Of a DNA stretch of 64,000 bases, positions 27,420-37,570 are shown piece after piece; position 1 is the first letter of the stretch, and the number at the start of each line of letters is the position of its first letter. Origin of the DNA: Brachynemurus nebulosus (Eukaryota > Arthropoda > Insecta > Neuroptera > Myrmeleontidae); NCBI GenBank assembly GCA_035578155.1, contig JAPWDM010000001.1, positions 88,747,076 to 88,811,075 of the forward strand, read 5' to 3'. The notes under the pieces are model-generated. The model searched no databases. It saw only the letters and a list, made by a program, of their open reading frames with translations, and was not told the DNA's origin. A program made the translations under genes and the position numbers.

Positions 27420-28351
27420 ATGGAAGAGGAAGTTATTATAGCCAACCAAACACAAACCCATTGCCGAATAATAATAATTTCTGGCGATGTCGCCTGCCTA
27501 TTCTCCTCCCTTTCCTATTTGATGTAGGGTCATGTCTTAATGGCTGCTCAAATTCGTGCTAACATTGTTAGCCATGTGTCAAATAACTGGGAAAGATTTA
27601 GACTTTTTACTCAGGAGCAATCGGGATCTCCTTATATTACAAAACGTCGGTACGTCACCGAAATGTTTAGACCACCGGAATGTCTAGACCTCACACTAAG
27701 GTCGGGCGCACATTGAAATGCAGTTAACGCAGGCAGCGCAGCACAGTTTCTGTGACTCATGTTGTAGAACGGGACAGCGCGAATTGAAACGCAGAGTAGA
27801 GCAGAGCAGCCCTGCCTCTCGCACGAGACCGATGTGGCACTCGTGAATGTGACACAGAAACTGCGCGATGCTGTGCGACATTGTAACATGTTCTCGAGTT
27901 TTAGTTGGTTTTATTTCGTCGAAATGAAAACAATTGAAGAAATTTAAGAAAATAGTGCTTCTCTGCCCTGCTCTGCTTTTAAATTCGTGCTATCTCGTTC
28001 TACAACAAGAGTCACAGAAACTGCGTTGCCCTGCCTGCGTCAACTGCGTCTCAATGTGCGCCCGACCACACGTGCTTTCCTGATTTGTCCTGCTCTGCTC
28101 TGCCCCGCCCTGCGTTTACTGCGTGACGCAGCTCAATGTGCGCCTGGCCTTATGGTACTACTTGCGAACTTAAGGCGGCGGGGGAGATATTCCCTTATGA
28201 GTTCAAAGTGTTTCAGAGTGGCATTCTTGCTACCTTTAGGGAAGCACTACAAGGAGTTAAACGAATCCGATTCACAGGAGATTTTAATACGGGACATTTT
28301 GATGTTTTAATTCCGTTGGCTGAATCCACAAGTCCTGGTGCCGTCCAATAA
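27420..28351 (+). pseudogene. OTU-like cysteine protease domain of a Helitron protein, broken
   Basis: From ATG 27420 the frame reads MEEEVIIANQTQTHCR and then SGDVACLFSSLSYLM. This matches the OTU (ovarian tumour) catalytic-Cys motif D-x-x-C-L-F, with the candidate Cys at codon 26. A stop at 27525-27527 interrupts it, but the same frame continues with GHVLMAAQIRANIV and NNWERFRLFTQEQ to about 27690. A MITE at 27699-28150 then splits the domain. It resumes at about 28152 with YGTTCELKAAGEIFPYEF and RIRFTGDFNTGHFDVL, where the His of GHFD is the expected catalytic His, and ends at a stop at 28349-28351. OTU proteases cleave ubiquitin or ubiquitin-like conjugates, and OTU domains are known in some animal Helitron polyproteins. 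The Helitron peptides directly downstream support that origin. The in-frame stop, the frame change at the MITE and the terminal stop show that it is dead. Confidence 0.75.
27699..28150. mobile_element. TA-flanked MITE inserted in the OTU domain
   Basis: The ends are inverted copies: AGGTCGGGCGCACATTGA on the left, and the complement of AGGCCAGGCGCACATTGA on the right. Each end is flanked by TA (27697-27698 and 28151-28152), consistent with a TA target duplication. A third copy of the terminal sequence, in the orientation of the right end, lies near 28045-28070, so the element is internally rearranged or nested. It is more GC-rich than the rest of the window and has no coding capacity; ORFs across it are by-products of its repeats. 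It separates the two halves of the OTU-like domain, so it inserted into an existing Helitron gene. Confidence 0.7.
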
Positions 28352-28489
28352 TCACATACCACCAGAAAGCCAACGAAATGTGAAATAAATTTCGCCTGCA
28401 ATCTCTCACATCTTTTACCTTGCGCTAATACCCTATGTTTAGACGAAGCTGCTCTCTGTACTAGCACATCATTTAACGTAAAAAGAGGG

Positions 28490-29152
28490 AAATAACGAAG
28501 AAAAAGATTTACAGATGCGATCAGGAAAAAACAGTTAAAGCAAGTTACAGCAAAATATACAAAAACTAACCCCGAAATTAATAGAGAGGCTGTAAAAAGG
28601 TATACCCAAAGTCATCCCGAAATTAATAGAGAGGCTGTACAAAAATATACCGAAAGTCACCCCGAAATTAATAGAGAGGCTGTAAAAAGGTATACCCAAA
28701 ATCACCCCGAAGTTAATAGAGAGGCTGTACAAAGGTATACCCAAAGACATCCTGAAATAAATCAAGTTGCTACAGCTAAATATAACAGAAAGAGATCACA
28801 AATAAAATTACCGCCTTGGACTAATAAGTGTTTATCTATAAGTAACTTGGGCTAATAAATGTTTATAAATATGAACCCCACATTGATTACTCTAAGGACA
28901 AAGTTGTTGACCTTGGACCGCACTTGGTGTCAGGCTTTGAAATGGCGGGATGAAACTCCTGGAATGTGCTGTAATAGCGGTAAAGTTCAACTTCCAAGTC
29001 TTGAAGCCTACCCGGAACCCTTACACAGCCTCCTTACCACCAGCATCCAATGGCAGAGCATTTTCTTTCTGCTACCCGGAAGTATAATAGATGCTGCCAA
29101 ATGCCATCTTTTGGGGCCAGAGAAGTGAGGGAGACCAATTTCATGTCAACAT
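28490..29152 (+). pseudogene. Helitron Rep/helicase N-terminal region with 15-residue repeats
   Basis: Three adjacent frames encode consecutive parts of a Helitron protein. The first, open to the stop at 28853-28855, carries five 15-residue repeats (28550-28774) of the type KRYTQSHPEINREAV. The second reads YEPHIDYSKDKVVDLGP from 28870. A shift then gives CQALKWRDETPGMCC and GKVQLPSLEAYPEPLHSLL. A second shift gives AEHFLSATRKYNRCCQM, PSFGAREV and NFMSTFK, ending near 29152. DETPGMCC..GKV, followed by HFL...RKYN...Q..SFGA, is characteristic of the Helitron helicase-like N-terminal domain. Helitrons transpose by rolling-circle replication with a Rep endonuclease and a Pif1-type helicase; neither catalytic core is present here. 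The relic is truncated at its 3' side, with at least two frameshifts plus a stop. Confidence 0.85.
28550..28774 (+). repeat. 45-bp tandem repeat encoding five 15-residue units
   Basis: Five consecutive 45-bp units encode variants of (K/Q)(R/K)YT(Q/K/E)xxPE(I/V)NREAV; the last is degenerate (NQVAT). The length is a multiple of three and differences between units are few. The array lies in the Helitron-derived frame between the OTU-like domain and the helicase-like N-terminus. Similar N-P-E-x-N-x-x-A-V repeats are known to me from Helitron-type proteins; their function is not established. Confidence 0.85.
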
Positions 29153-29165
29153 TTAAAAACTGCTG

Positions 29166-29184
29166 GTATAGGTACCTATACTAA
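29166..29184 (+). other. Perfect palindrome followed by CTAA near the Helitron relic end
   Basis: A 16-bp perfect palindrome (GTATAGGTACCTATAC, 29166-29181) is followed at once by CTAA. Helitron 3' ends have a short hairpin and a terminal CTRR, but usually about 10 bases separate them and a T follows. Its position 14 bp after the last recognisable Helitron codon is suggestive, but the spacing is wrong. It may be chance. Confidence 0.15.
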
Positions 29185-29250
29185 ATTCTTACGGTGCGGA
29201 AATTAGCCATGCTAATAAAATAAGAAGATAGTTATTTTAGAGTCATTGAG

Positions 29251-29252
<2 letters not shown>

Positions 29253-29342
<90 letters not shown>
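29253..29342. repeat. (TA)n microsatellite
   Basis: About 90 bp downstream of the Helitron relic. Source of the opposed IYIY ORFs at 29212-29482. Confidence 0.95.
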
Positions 29343-29345
<3 letters not shown>

Positions 29346-29738
29346 TTCTCTTTATTTTGGTTATACCAAATATAATTGAAATCGGAACAGATATATTTAA
29401 ACTTTCTTTAAATGGGGTAGTCATCTTTTTATTTTATTTTCTGTCTAAACTTCAAACAAATGTGACAATAGTAAAAATATAATAAAGGACCTTGAAGGCC
29501 TTGTTGAGAAAAACGTTATAAAAATACATGCAATACGTTTTATGAATAAGTAGACAATGTTATATAATTGTAGGGACCCATAAATTGTAATATTTTAATT
29601 TTAAAAATTTATACCATAGCACAACAATTTCCCTAGATTTTTTGATTTTCCGGTACCTTGTCTATAAAAATTGAAACTTTTTATGAAATTTGTGAAGAAA
29701 AGTATAATAGACAGTTTCGGAAATTTAAAGGGTAAAAT

Positions 29739-30080
29739 TAGTGACGGATTTACCAGCAGGCTAAGTAGGCTGGAGCCTAGGGCGGCAGATTTTAATGGCG
29801 GAAAATTTGGGCCAAAAAGGGCGGTAAAATGTAGAATTTGTTTTTTGTTTTTCTTTTTGCTCGTCACTTACGTTTGTTAAGAAAGGCGGCAGATTTTCGG
29901 GGCGGCAAAATGTAGAATTTCAAGTTTTTTTTTTACTCATCACTTACGGTTTTTAAGAAGGGCGGCCGATTTTAGGGGCGGCAAATTTGGCAAAAAGGGC
30001 AGCAAAAATTGTTTTTTAGCTTTTCAGGGGCGGCATTTTTTACTGAGCCTAGAGCGGCACTTAGAGTAAATCCGCCACTG
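29739..30080. mobile_element. hAT-like MITE (CAGTGGCGGATTTAC family), 8-bp duplication
   Basis: The ends are TAGTGACGGATTTAC and the complement of CAGTGGCGGATTTAC, flanked by identical GGTAAAAT octamers (29731-29738 and 30081-30088). The inside is made of repeated GGGCGGCA.ATTT and GGCGGCAGATTTT motifs. It is a relative of 899-1132. Non-coding; the ORFs at 29601-29880 are incidental. Confidence 0.85.
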
Positions 30081-30088
30081 GGTAAAAT

Positions 30089-32627
30089 TTTTTTCGCAAG
30101 TCACGTTATTTAGAACAATTTTAATTTTTTTTCTATTAAAAAATCCTAAGTTTCTTATTAGAAATGAAAAATTTTTGAAATTTTCTAGCAAGGTGGGAGT
30201 CGTAGGGTACATCTATCTAGTCGGCAGTCGATTTTTCTTAGATTGGCATCACAGTGGCTGGAGGTGACTTGAAATATAAACTTTTTGCCCTGGGAGGAAG
30301 CAGGGGCAAAATTTCGAAAAATTTTATTAAATATAATTTGTAGAAATTTTAATTTGAAACAATTTCGTTTCCAACAACTTTCTTAGAAATGGTTTTTTTC
30401 ATTGGCTTTTTTTGCTAAAAAAAATTAAATTCAACTTTTATTTGGTGCATATTCAAGCTACAGAATAATAAAAATTGCATACACAATATTAAACTTCTTT
30501 TTACTGGACAAGTGGGTTTTTTTTTCTGTTATATCTTTTGCCATTTCTATCTTTGACATTGATTATAAACGATTTACTCGTATTTTCAGTCAAGTAAAGC
30601 TTCGCCCGACCTGCGAGCAAACGTATCATGCCTCATAATGACTGTAAAATTTCATTGCACTACTTAACTCAAATTCAAACTTAAGTGGTTCATAATTTCT
30701 GACCAGTAATAGTTAAGTAGATATTGGGTTTCTACAAAAATAATTTCATATGAGTTTAGGATAATATCACCTTTTCTTTTTATGTCAAACACCATAATAT
30801 AATTATTTTATAATTCCACAAGAATTGCGAGCAATGATACGAGAGACCGTACCGGTCGAGCTAATACTTAAGTGACAAAAATTAAAAATATCCAATCCGT
30901 GAACTAAAACTTATATCATGCTGTGAGGGACTATTGTGTAGGAGAATACCACATAAATATGTATATGTATTAAATTTCACATCCTTCTAAGATTCATTGT
31001 ACAGTGCACATTCTGAATATTTCCGCTCTCAATAGTTCCGCTTCCCCAGTTTGAGACTCGAGCGTTACCCCCACTTTACCACCTATTATAATATTTATTT
31101 CATAAGAGCTAAAAATGTTTTGATTATATTTATATTTATAGTCCGGAATGGACAGTGTAAATCATAAATTATCCTGTCAAAATTGCCGAAAAAACGTATC
31201 ACCATTTGTTAGAAGCGGCACATAATTTATCTATTTTTCATAAATACATTTATAATTTTTTTCTAAATGCGCTCCACAGTTTGGGTGGCAGGAACTAAAG
31301 AGATACTCTACAAATATATTTTGTTTTGAAAACAATTAAATTTCATATAAACAACATAGTCGGTCAATTTAAGTTTGTAACATCGCTCGCGCGACGAACG
31401 AACACAGTTTAATTTGATCAACTGCATCTGTCTTATGTAAACAGCTACCTGAAGAAAAATTTTTTTTCCATACACTGAAACTATAAATCATCCTGTCAAA
31501 AAATTGAATTTCATACACAAATTGGAAAAACATATCTGAGAGGAGCGCAGTCTTGTAAATTTTTATAAGGAGATATTTAAGAAGTAAAGATATTTAAGAA
31601 GTAAAAATATGTTACTTTTTCTTATTTGTCTAAACAATTTTGCTTTAAACAAAAGCTGACCAGGTTACCAGGTGGCAACATAAACTTTATAATAAGTACC
31701 GTGTATGTAACAAGATTATGTCAACAAATTTCGAGTGAATACATAAATGGTCGCAACTACTTACCGAACCTAGACTACAATATAGGTTACATCCAAATTT
31801 TAAAATTTTTGTTTGAACGTTTCAAAGGTTAAAAAAATCAATAAATCTTTCTATATAACAGATTATTCCTGGAAAGTGTGCTTACAAATATTTTACACAA
31901 TAGTCAATAATTTTTAATTAATAATTACAATTAGATTTTTAAATATAAATAAAAAAGAAGTAAAATAAACTTGTTAACTGCGTACATAAATAGATGTTTA
32001 TAATGAAAATGATATACCATTAAGTGATTATACATACCTAACTGTAAGTCCAATACCTCCAATACCGTACACAGGTACATTATACTCATATAGTACAATT
32101 ATGCATATCAGCATATCTATACCATATGTTAAACGTAAACCACTAGAGTTTCGTTACATGGTTATATAAATATTAATTTAAATTTTTTAGTTACATTATA
32201 ATTTTTAGACCCCCGTACTTGTTTTGACGCTCCTGGAAAAATTTTCAATTTTGACACAATCATAAATTATTGAATTAAAATTTCTGAATCTAGACGTAAA
32301 GAAATTTATGTACCTTGATAGCGAGCAATTGGACTTGGGTGGGGGAACAACAATTCCTGGAAAAGCTATTCCCCTCGTTTCATTTTGCGGAACTATTGGG
32401 AAGGATGACTGTATATGCACATGTAAAAAAGAATAAGATATACTGTCACCTTAAACTTTTATATTTACATCTTTTTTCCTTAAATATTTTCAGTATCATT
32501 AGAATATTGTTATTGGCGGAAATAAAATTTTAAATAAGACAAGCAATACTATATTTACGGAAGTTTTAATAAGTCTGTTCTTTTTTAAAGTGTATGTCAG
32601 AATTTAAAAATAATTTTCGTGAATTCT
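30089..32627. other. No gene seen
   Basis: AT-rich. AAATCAT(A/C)ATCCTGTCAAAA-type phrases at about 31160 and 31485 suggest a decayed element. ORFs 31626-31832, 32205-32420 and 32315-32533 are unrecognised. Confidence 0.5.
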
Positions 32628-32635
32628 GTGTGCGG

Positions 32636-33335
32636 TAGAGATGTCGATTTTAAGTCGATTAATCGAAGCTTAAAAAATCGACTCTTTTTTCGATTTTTTT
32701 CATTTGAATCGATTCATGAATCGATTATTAAAAGTAAGAGATCGATAACCGATTTTTTCCAAATATAACTTCATTTTAATAGCAATTCTACAAACATGTG
32801 TTAAAGTGAAACACCAAAAACTCTATTGTTAATTGTCACTTTTTACTCGTTATATCAACGAACCCCTCCTATGGCTCTATACAAGTCAGACTATTAATAC
32901 AAAAGGAAGGAAGAGACCACCTATCTGTGCAAACGACGATCCCTTTCCCATAAAAGCGACTTATTTAGAAAACATGTTTTTGTCAATTTGTTTGAAATTT
33001 TTGAATAAACTTGGTTCAATTCGTGGTATTCGTCCTACATATTCAATTGCCTTATTTCTTATAATTATAATTGAAAAGTTAACTCATTCATCGCCTTTAC
33101 AAATATAATGTAAGGCGTTTTTACACGATATTACCAATATTACCTATGTACTATCAAGTAAATCCCTTAAACAAAAATTATCAGCTAATTTTATTAAACT
33201 TTTCAAAATTTCGATTTTTTAGATCGATCTCACAGAATCGATTTTTTTTAGCCGATCTTTTTTTGAATCGATTTTTTTGATTTTGATTTAAATCGATCCA
33301 AAAATCGATCTTTTTTTGGAGAATCGACATCTCTA
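32636..33335. mobile_element. hAT-like element with perfect 8-bp duplication
   Basis: TIRs TAGAGATGTCGATT and the complementary AATCGACATCTCTA bound 700 bp. Identical GTGTGCGG octamers flank it (32628-32635 and 33336-33343). The subterminal regions are rich in AATCGATT-like motifs in opposite orientation, perhaps transposase binding sites. An ORF at 32833-33108 has no recognisable hAT motif. Non-autonomous. Confidence 0.85.
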
Positions 33336-33343
33336 GTGTGCGG

Positions 33344-34339
33344 TAGAGATAGCATCAAAATGTTAAAATCCTCAATTTGCTGTTTTATTTTTTGAGAATA
33401 TATCCTTAAAGGTTTGACCGAAGAGATGAACCAAACCTTTCCCCAAGAGACAAAAGGCAATTTTTCTGTCTTTTCTGTGCCCACGTAAAAGATAATTAAT
33501 TTGACCATACGCCTTATTTGTTCTTTTGTACCGAGCTAAGCCTTGGTAAACTAAAGTGTTCGGTTAGAGAAAACAATTAATTCACCACAGCGATTATAAG
33601 CAAAATATGGGCATTAAACTGTAGCTAAGTTGTAGTTGATTTAGTAAATTTACCATAATATAGTTAATTCTGTTTAGAATGGTAACCCGTATTGGTCGTA
33701 TCGGTGAAACAATTACTGCAAAACAAATTTGCATATATTTCTGCGAAATGCGGTACCTATACTCATTTTTATCAAAAATTAGGATAGGTTCCCTCCATTA
33801 TATGAATATAGAAAATGCAAAGGATGATTATATATGAAAGAAAAATTAGAGCGCAAAGTAGAAATATGTTTAAAATATTTAGAAAATACGAAACTATTAT
33901 TTGAAATAGTTTTCAAAAACGAATGCTCACAAAACAGTCAAAAATTAAGACTTGTTCAAAAATTACAGAACTTAAAAGGTACGTAAGATTGTAATAACAA
34001 TTTTACAAGCTATGTAAGATTTTAATCTGTACTTTGTAAAACATGAACTGAATTGCCTGTAAAATTGTCAAAGAAATGTCTGTAAAATTGTAGAATTGAT
34101 CGGTACTTACAAATTTGTAATAATATTTTATGCAACACCTGTAACTTAAATATTTACATATTTGTAAAAAATACCTGTAAATTGTAAATTGTACTTTTAT
34201 GAAATAGAGCCGTGGTAAAAAATTAAGTTAATAAAATTCGGTCTAATTTCTATGGTATTTATTATTATTCTTTTATTTTATTTAAAATTTATAAGACACA
34301 ACTTCAACGAAGGACGTAAAATCCTATTAGATATAATTT
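33344..34339. other. No gene seen; unrecognised minus ORF
   Basis: A minus-strand frame of 86 codons starts at 33508 (MVKLIIFYVGTEKTEKLPFV) and runs into the hAT element. It belongs to no family I recognise. The remainder has TGTAAAATTGT and CTGTAAAATTGT phrase repeats at 33950-34190. Confidence 0.35.
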
Positions 34340-34523
34340 GGCCGCTATTACATTGTCATAGATATATGTCAAAGATCTTTGATTATATCTATGATCAAAT
34401 ATTGAGAAGTATCTTTAACTATGGTTACAGAAATTTATATTATAAAAGTTGACTTATTACACTATAATATTTCTTTGATTAAATAAAACTTTGACATATA
34501 TCTATGACAGTGTAATAGCGGCC
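34340..34523. mobile_element. Small MITE, 184 bp
   Basis: The ends GGCCGCTATTACATTGTCAT and the complement of GGCCGCTATTACACTGTCAT extend inverted for about 35 bp (to ATATGTCAAAG). The AT-rich interior contains a second short inverted stretch. The ORF at 34252-34452 crosses its left end by chance. Confidence 0.8.
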
Positions 34524-36164
34524 TTTGTAAGATCGTAAGCGAAACTACTGCTCTCAGTGAATTTGGCAGTAACAAATTTTCGAAATGGGTCACGATAATT
34601 GTGTTCTCAAATTTAACGTTAAAATACAGGAAGAAAGAACAAATGTAAATTTACAGATTTCTAGCCGATTTTGGAATAATTAAAAATAAAAATAATTTTA
34701 GATGAAAATGGAAAAGAAGTAAATATTTATATATTACCACTTTTAGAGGACAAAACTGAACTTCTCAAAGAAACTCAAGGAACTAGTATACTACAATATA
34801 TTGTTCGAGTTCATGTTGAAAGACATATAAAACTGGAACTACCAAATTTTAAATAAAATTCCTCACAATTTATTTCATTTCTCTAATAATGTATTATACA
34901 TGTATGGTGTATTTTAGAAATTTTACGACTCTAATTTTTTTTTTTAAATTGTCAAATAGAAGTCGTCTAGTTTATGGGCTTGCGTCAAATAACTGTGGCC
35001 ACTAGTTCATAGCTCTTTTATATTTCTCACATGTTGTACAGAAACGAAAATACATTGCATACTCTGGATTCGGACAACTTTCATCTTCTTATTTATTATT
35101 TAATAAAAACAGAAATGACATGATTTTGACAAATATAAAAAAAAATAATAAATTAAAATTGCACATTAATATCTGATCACAGTCGATATTTACTATTATT
35201 ATTATTTGTTCACATGGAAATATTTAAAAAAAGCCACTGAACTGTAAGTATGGAGAGAGCCGACAAAGTTGCAAACGCTAGATGGCAATAACGTCACGCA
35301 CCCGGCCCATAGTAACCAGTCCTATATTAAGAAAAATTATAAACATTAGAACTGTTTGTATTTGGGTTGACACAAGTTTGTAGCAAAGGAATTTTGTTGA
35401 AGAAGAGAAAATTTGATATCTGTAAAACAGTTAAAATGTGGTTAAAATATGAAAAAAATACGTGAATGAGTTAGTGAATATTACAATTTAGAGTATACAA
35501 ACGTCAAATTTAAATAACAACCGTCATAAAATAACTGGAGAACTGTAAATGAATGGAAAAATTAAATCAATGGACCATTTTCTCAAATATGTAGCAATCT
35601 GTCACCAGGGCGGCGACACAGATATTTGGGATTACATGTCTATAATCGAGATATTAATTTAACCAACCAAAAATCACCTTCTGTTAATTCCACTTTAGCA
35701 ACGAAATTTTCCAATTCAGTTACCTAGGAATATTTTTTGTTTTTTAGAAATTAATATTCCAACTATAGAGATATAGTTCCGAATAAGCCGTGTCGCCGCC
35801 CTGGTGTTAAACAATTTTCTCATGCGGTTACATAGCAATTTTTAAATTAAAATTTCAATCATAGAGATGTAGATATTTTGAGAAAATGGCTCATTGTATG
35901 TATTTTCAGATCTACAAAATTCAGCTCATAAATGACATTTGAGCAAATGCACTTTAAGAATAGTCTGATTTTTCAACACCAGATGTCATACCGTCATTCG
36001 ACAGATCCCAATATGAAAATAGTGATGACGGTGGTTGAAATTATAATTAGGTAAAAAAAAAACTACACAACTCCTAAATAAATAAATTATTACTCAAAAA
36101 GTGCAACTTCAATTATGATGAGCTTTGGTGTAGCATAAATAGATAGGTTAAACAATATACTGTA
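34524..36164. other. No gene seen apart from the MITE at 35603
   Basis: Short open patch near 34700-34855 (frame ending KLELPNFK) without a start or family. The rest is AT-rich. Confidence 0.45.
35603..35806. mobile_element. Small MITE, about 204 bp
   Basis: Perfect 17-bp TIRs CACCAGGGCGGCGACAC and GTGTCGCCGCCCTGGTG, with a looser inverted match continuing inside. Outside it, CCATTTTCTCAAA.AT occurs inverted at about 35575 and 35875, so it may sit in an older inverted element. Confidence 0.8.
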
Positions 36165-36173
36165 TTTGTTTGA

Positions 36174-37509
36174 ACCCTCTTACGATTAGCCAACACAAAA
36201 TTCAAAAAGTTAAAATTTTAACTTTTCTTCTATGCCAATCGTTTGTGAATGTTTGTGACACTTTTAAATTTGTTTGTGACTCATTACTTTATTAGGTATT
36301 GATTTGTTAATTATAAGCTTACGATTAACACTTTTTAAAAATTGATTGTAATATAGTCTTCGAGATACTCAGTCGATCGGAAATTGTTTGTGAATTCTAA
36401 ATATGTTAATAAAAGCGTTTGTGAACGCTTCTTTTCCAAAAGAAAATGAAAAATAAATATAACTTTTCCTACACCCTCTAGTGCCCTCTTGTGTAACCAT
36501 AAGTAATCTTGTAGTGAAAATACAAGACGTTTCTTTAATGTTGGGAACATACTCCTAGGGATGGGCAATGTCGGTAAAAAACATTGACATTGGACTATCG
36601 ATTTTTTACTTTTCTGCCATCGAACCAGGAATGTTATTATAAATATATCGAAACATCGACTTTTGACATCGATGTTGAAAACGAGCATGAAAATTTGAAA
36701 AAGTTATATGTAACTTCTTCACTACTGATTTTTTAAAATTTTTTACGTCAATGAGTATACTTTTGTCCAGCATACTGGACAAAGATTTAAACAAGCGTTT
36801 ATTTTAATTAAAATTTTTAATCTTACGTCTTTAAATAAGCGTAATTTAGTAATTTTAAATGGTATTAAGTTTTTAATTATTTCTCAATTAAAAGATTATG
36901 TTAATTTGATGTACAATATATTATTGTACATCGGTAGTGACGAAGTTAAAATATACATACAATAGCAATAATTCAAAATTTTCAATTTATTCTGTATTTA
37001 AATAATTTATTTTAATAATGAAATTTACTGAAACAAAAATTTAATTTAGTTCTGGCTTGACGATGTCAATGGTTCAGTAAATTCCATCGACCATCAATGT
37101 TTCGACTTTTAAAAAAAAAAAACAACCTAAAACATGGATGTTTCTTCAAAAAAACATCGATAGTCGAAACATCGATTATTATCGCCCATCCCTAGACTCT
37201 AAGATTTGAGCAGAATATACTAATTTTTTTGAAATCTACGCCGTCACAAACGTTTTTATGAACGTATTTAGAATTCACAAACAATTCCTGATCGATTGAG
37301 TACCTGGAAGCCTATATTACAATCAATTTTTAAAAAGTGTTAGCTAATCGTAAGCTCATAATTAACAAATTAATAACTAATAAAGTAATGAGTCACAAAC
37401 AAATTTACAAGTGTCACAAACATTCACAAACAATTCACAAACGATTGACATAGAAGAAAAGTTAAAATTTTAACTTTTTGAATTTTGTGTTGGCTAATCG
37501 TAAGAGGGT
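36174..37509. mobile_element. Mutator-like element with long TIRs and 9-bp duplication
   Basis: TIRs of roughly 270 bp start ACCCTCTTACGATTAGCCAA and end in its complement (arms about 36174-36440 and 37245-37509). Identical nonamers TTTGTTTGA flank it (36165-36173 and 37510-37518). Long TIRs with a 9-bp duplication are the hallmark of Mutator-like elements (MULEs). Arms contain several CACAAAC-type direct motifs. The interior is occupied by a second element (36555-37195). No transposase is present, so it is non-autonomous. Confidence 0.8.
36555..37195. mobile_element. TIR element (CTAGGGATGGGC ends) nested in the MULE
   Basis: The ends CTAGGGATGGGC and GCCCATCCCTAG are perfect inverted repeats and resemble the hAT-type start (C/T)AGGGATGGGCAA. 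The flanks share only ACTC (36551-36554 and 37196-37199), so the duplication is decayed or the superfamily differs. Subterminal regions carry mirrored ACATCGA/TCGATGT motifs. ORFs at 36335-36794 cross its boundary and are not genes. Confidence 0.65.
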
Positions 37510-37570
37510 TTTGTTTGAACGGTGTAAGTATACTAGAACTGTATCCAAAAATTAAAAATTTATTTACTCA

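Noticed and set aside
27632..27889. Minus-strand ORFs 27632-27889 and 28213-28467
   Set aside because: They overlap the MITE and the antisense of the OTU-like domain, whose + strand reading has family motifs.
28535..28765. Minus-strand ORF with repeated LGIPLYSLSINFG peptides
   Set aside because: Antisense shadow of the 15-residue Helitron repeat.
36335..36794. Minus-strand ORFs of 117 and 62 codons
   Set aside because: They cross the boundary between the MULE arm and the nested TIR element and have no family.
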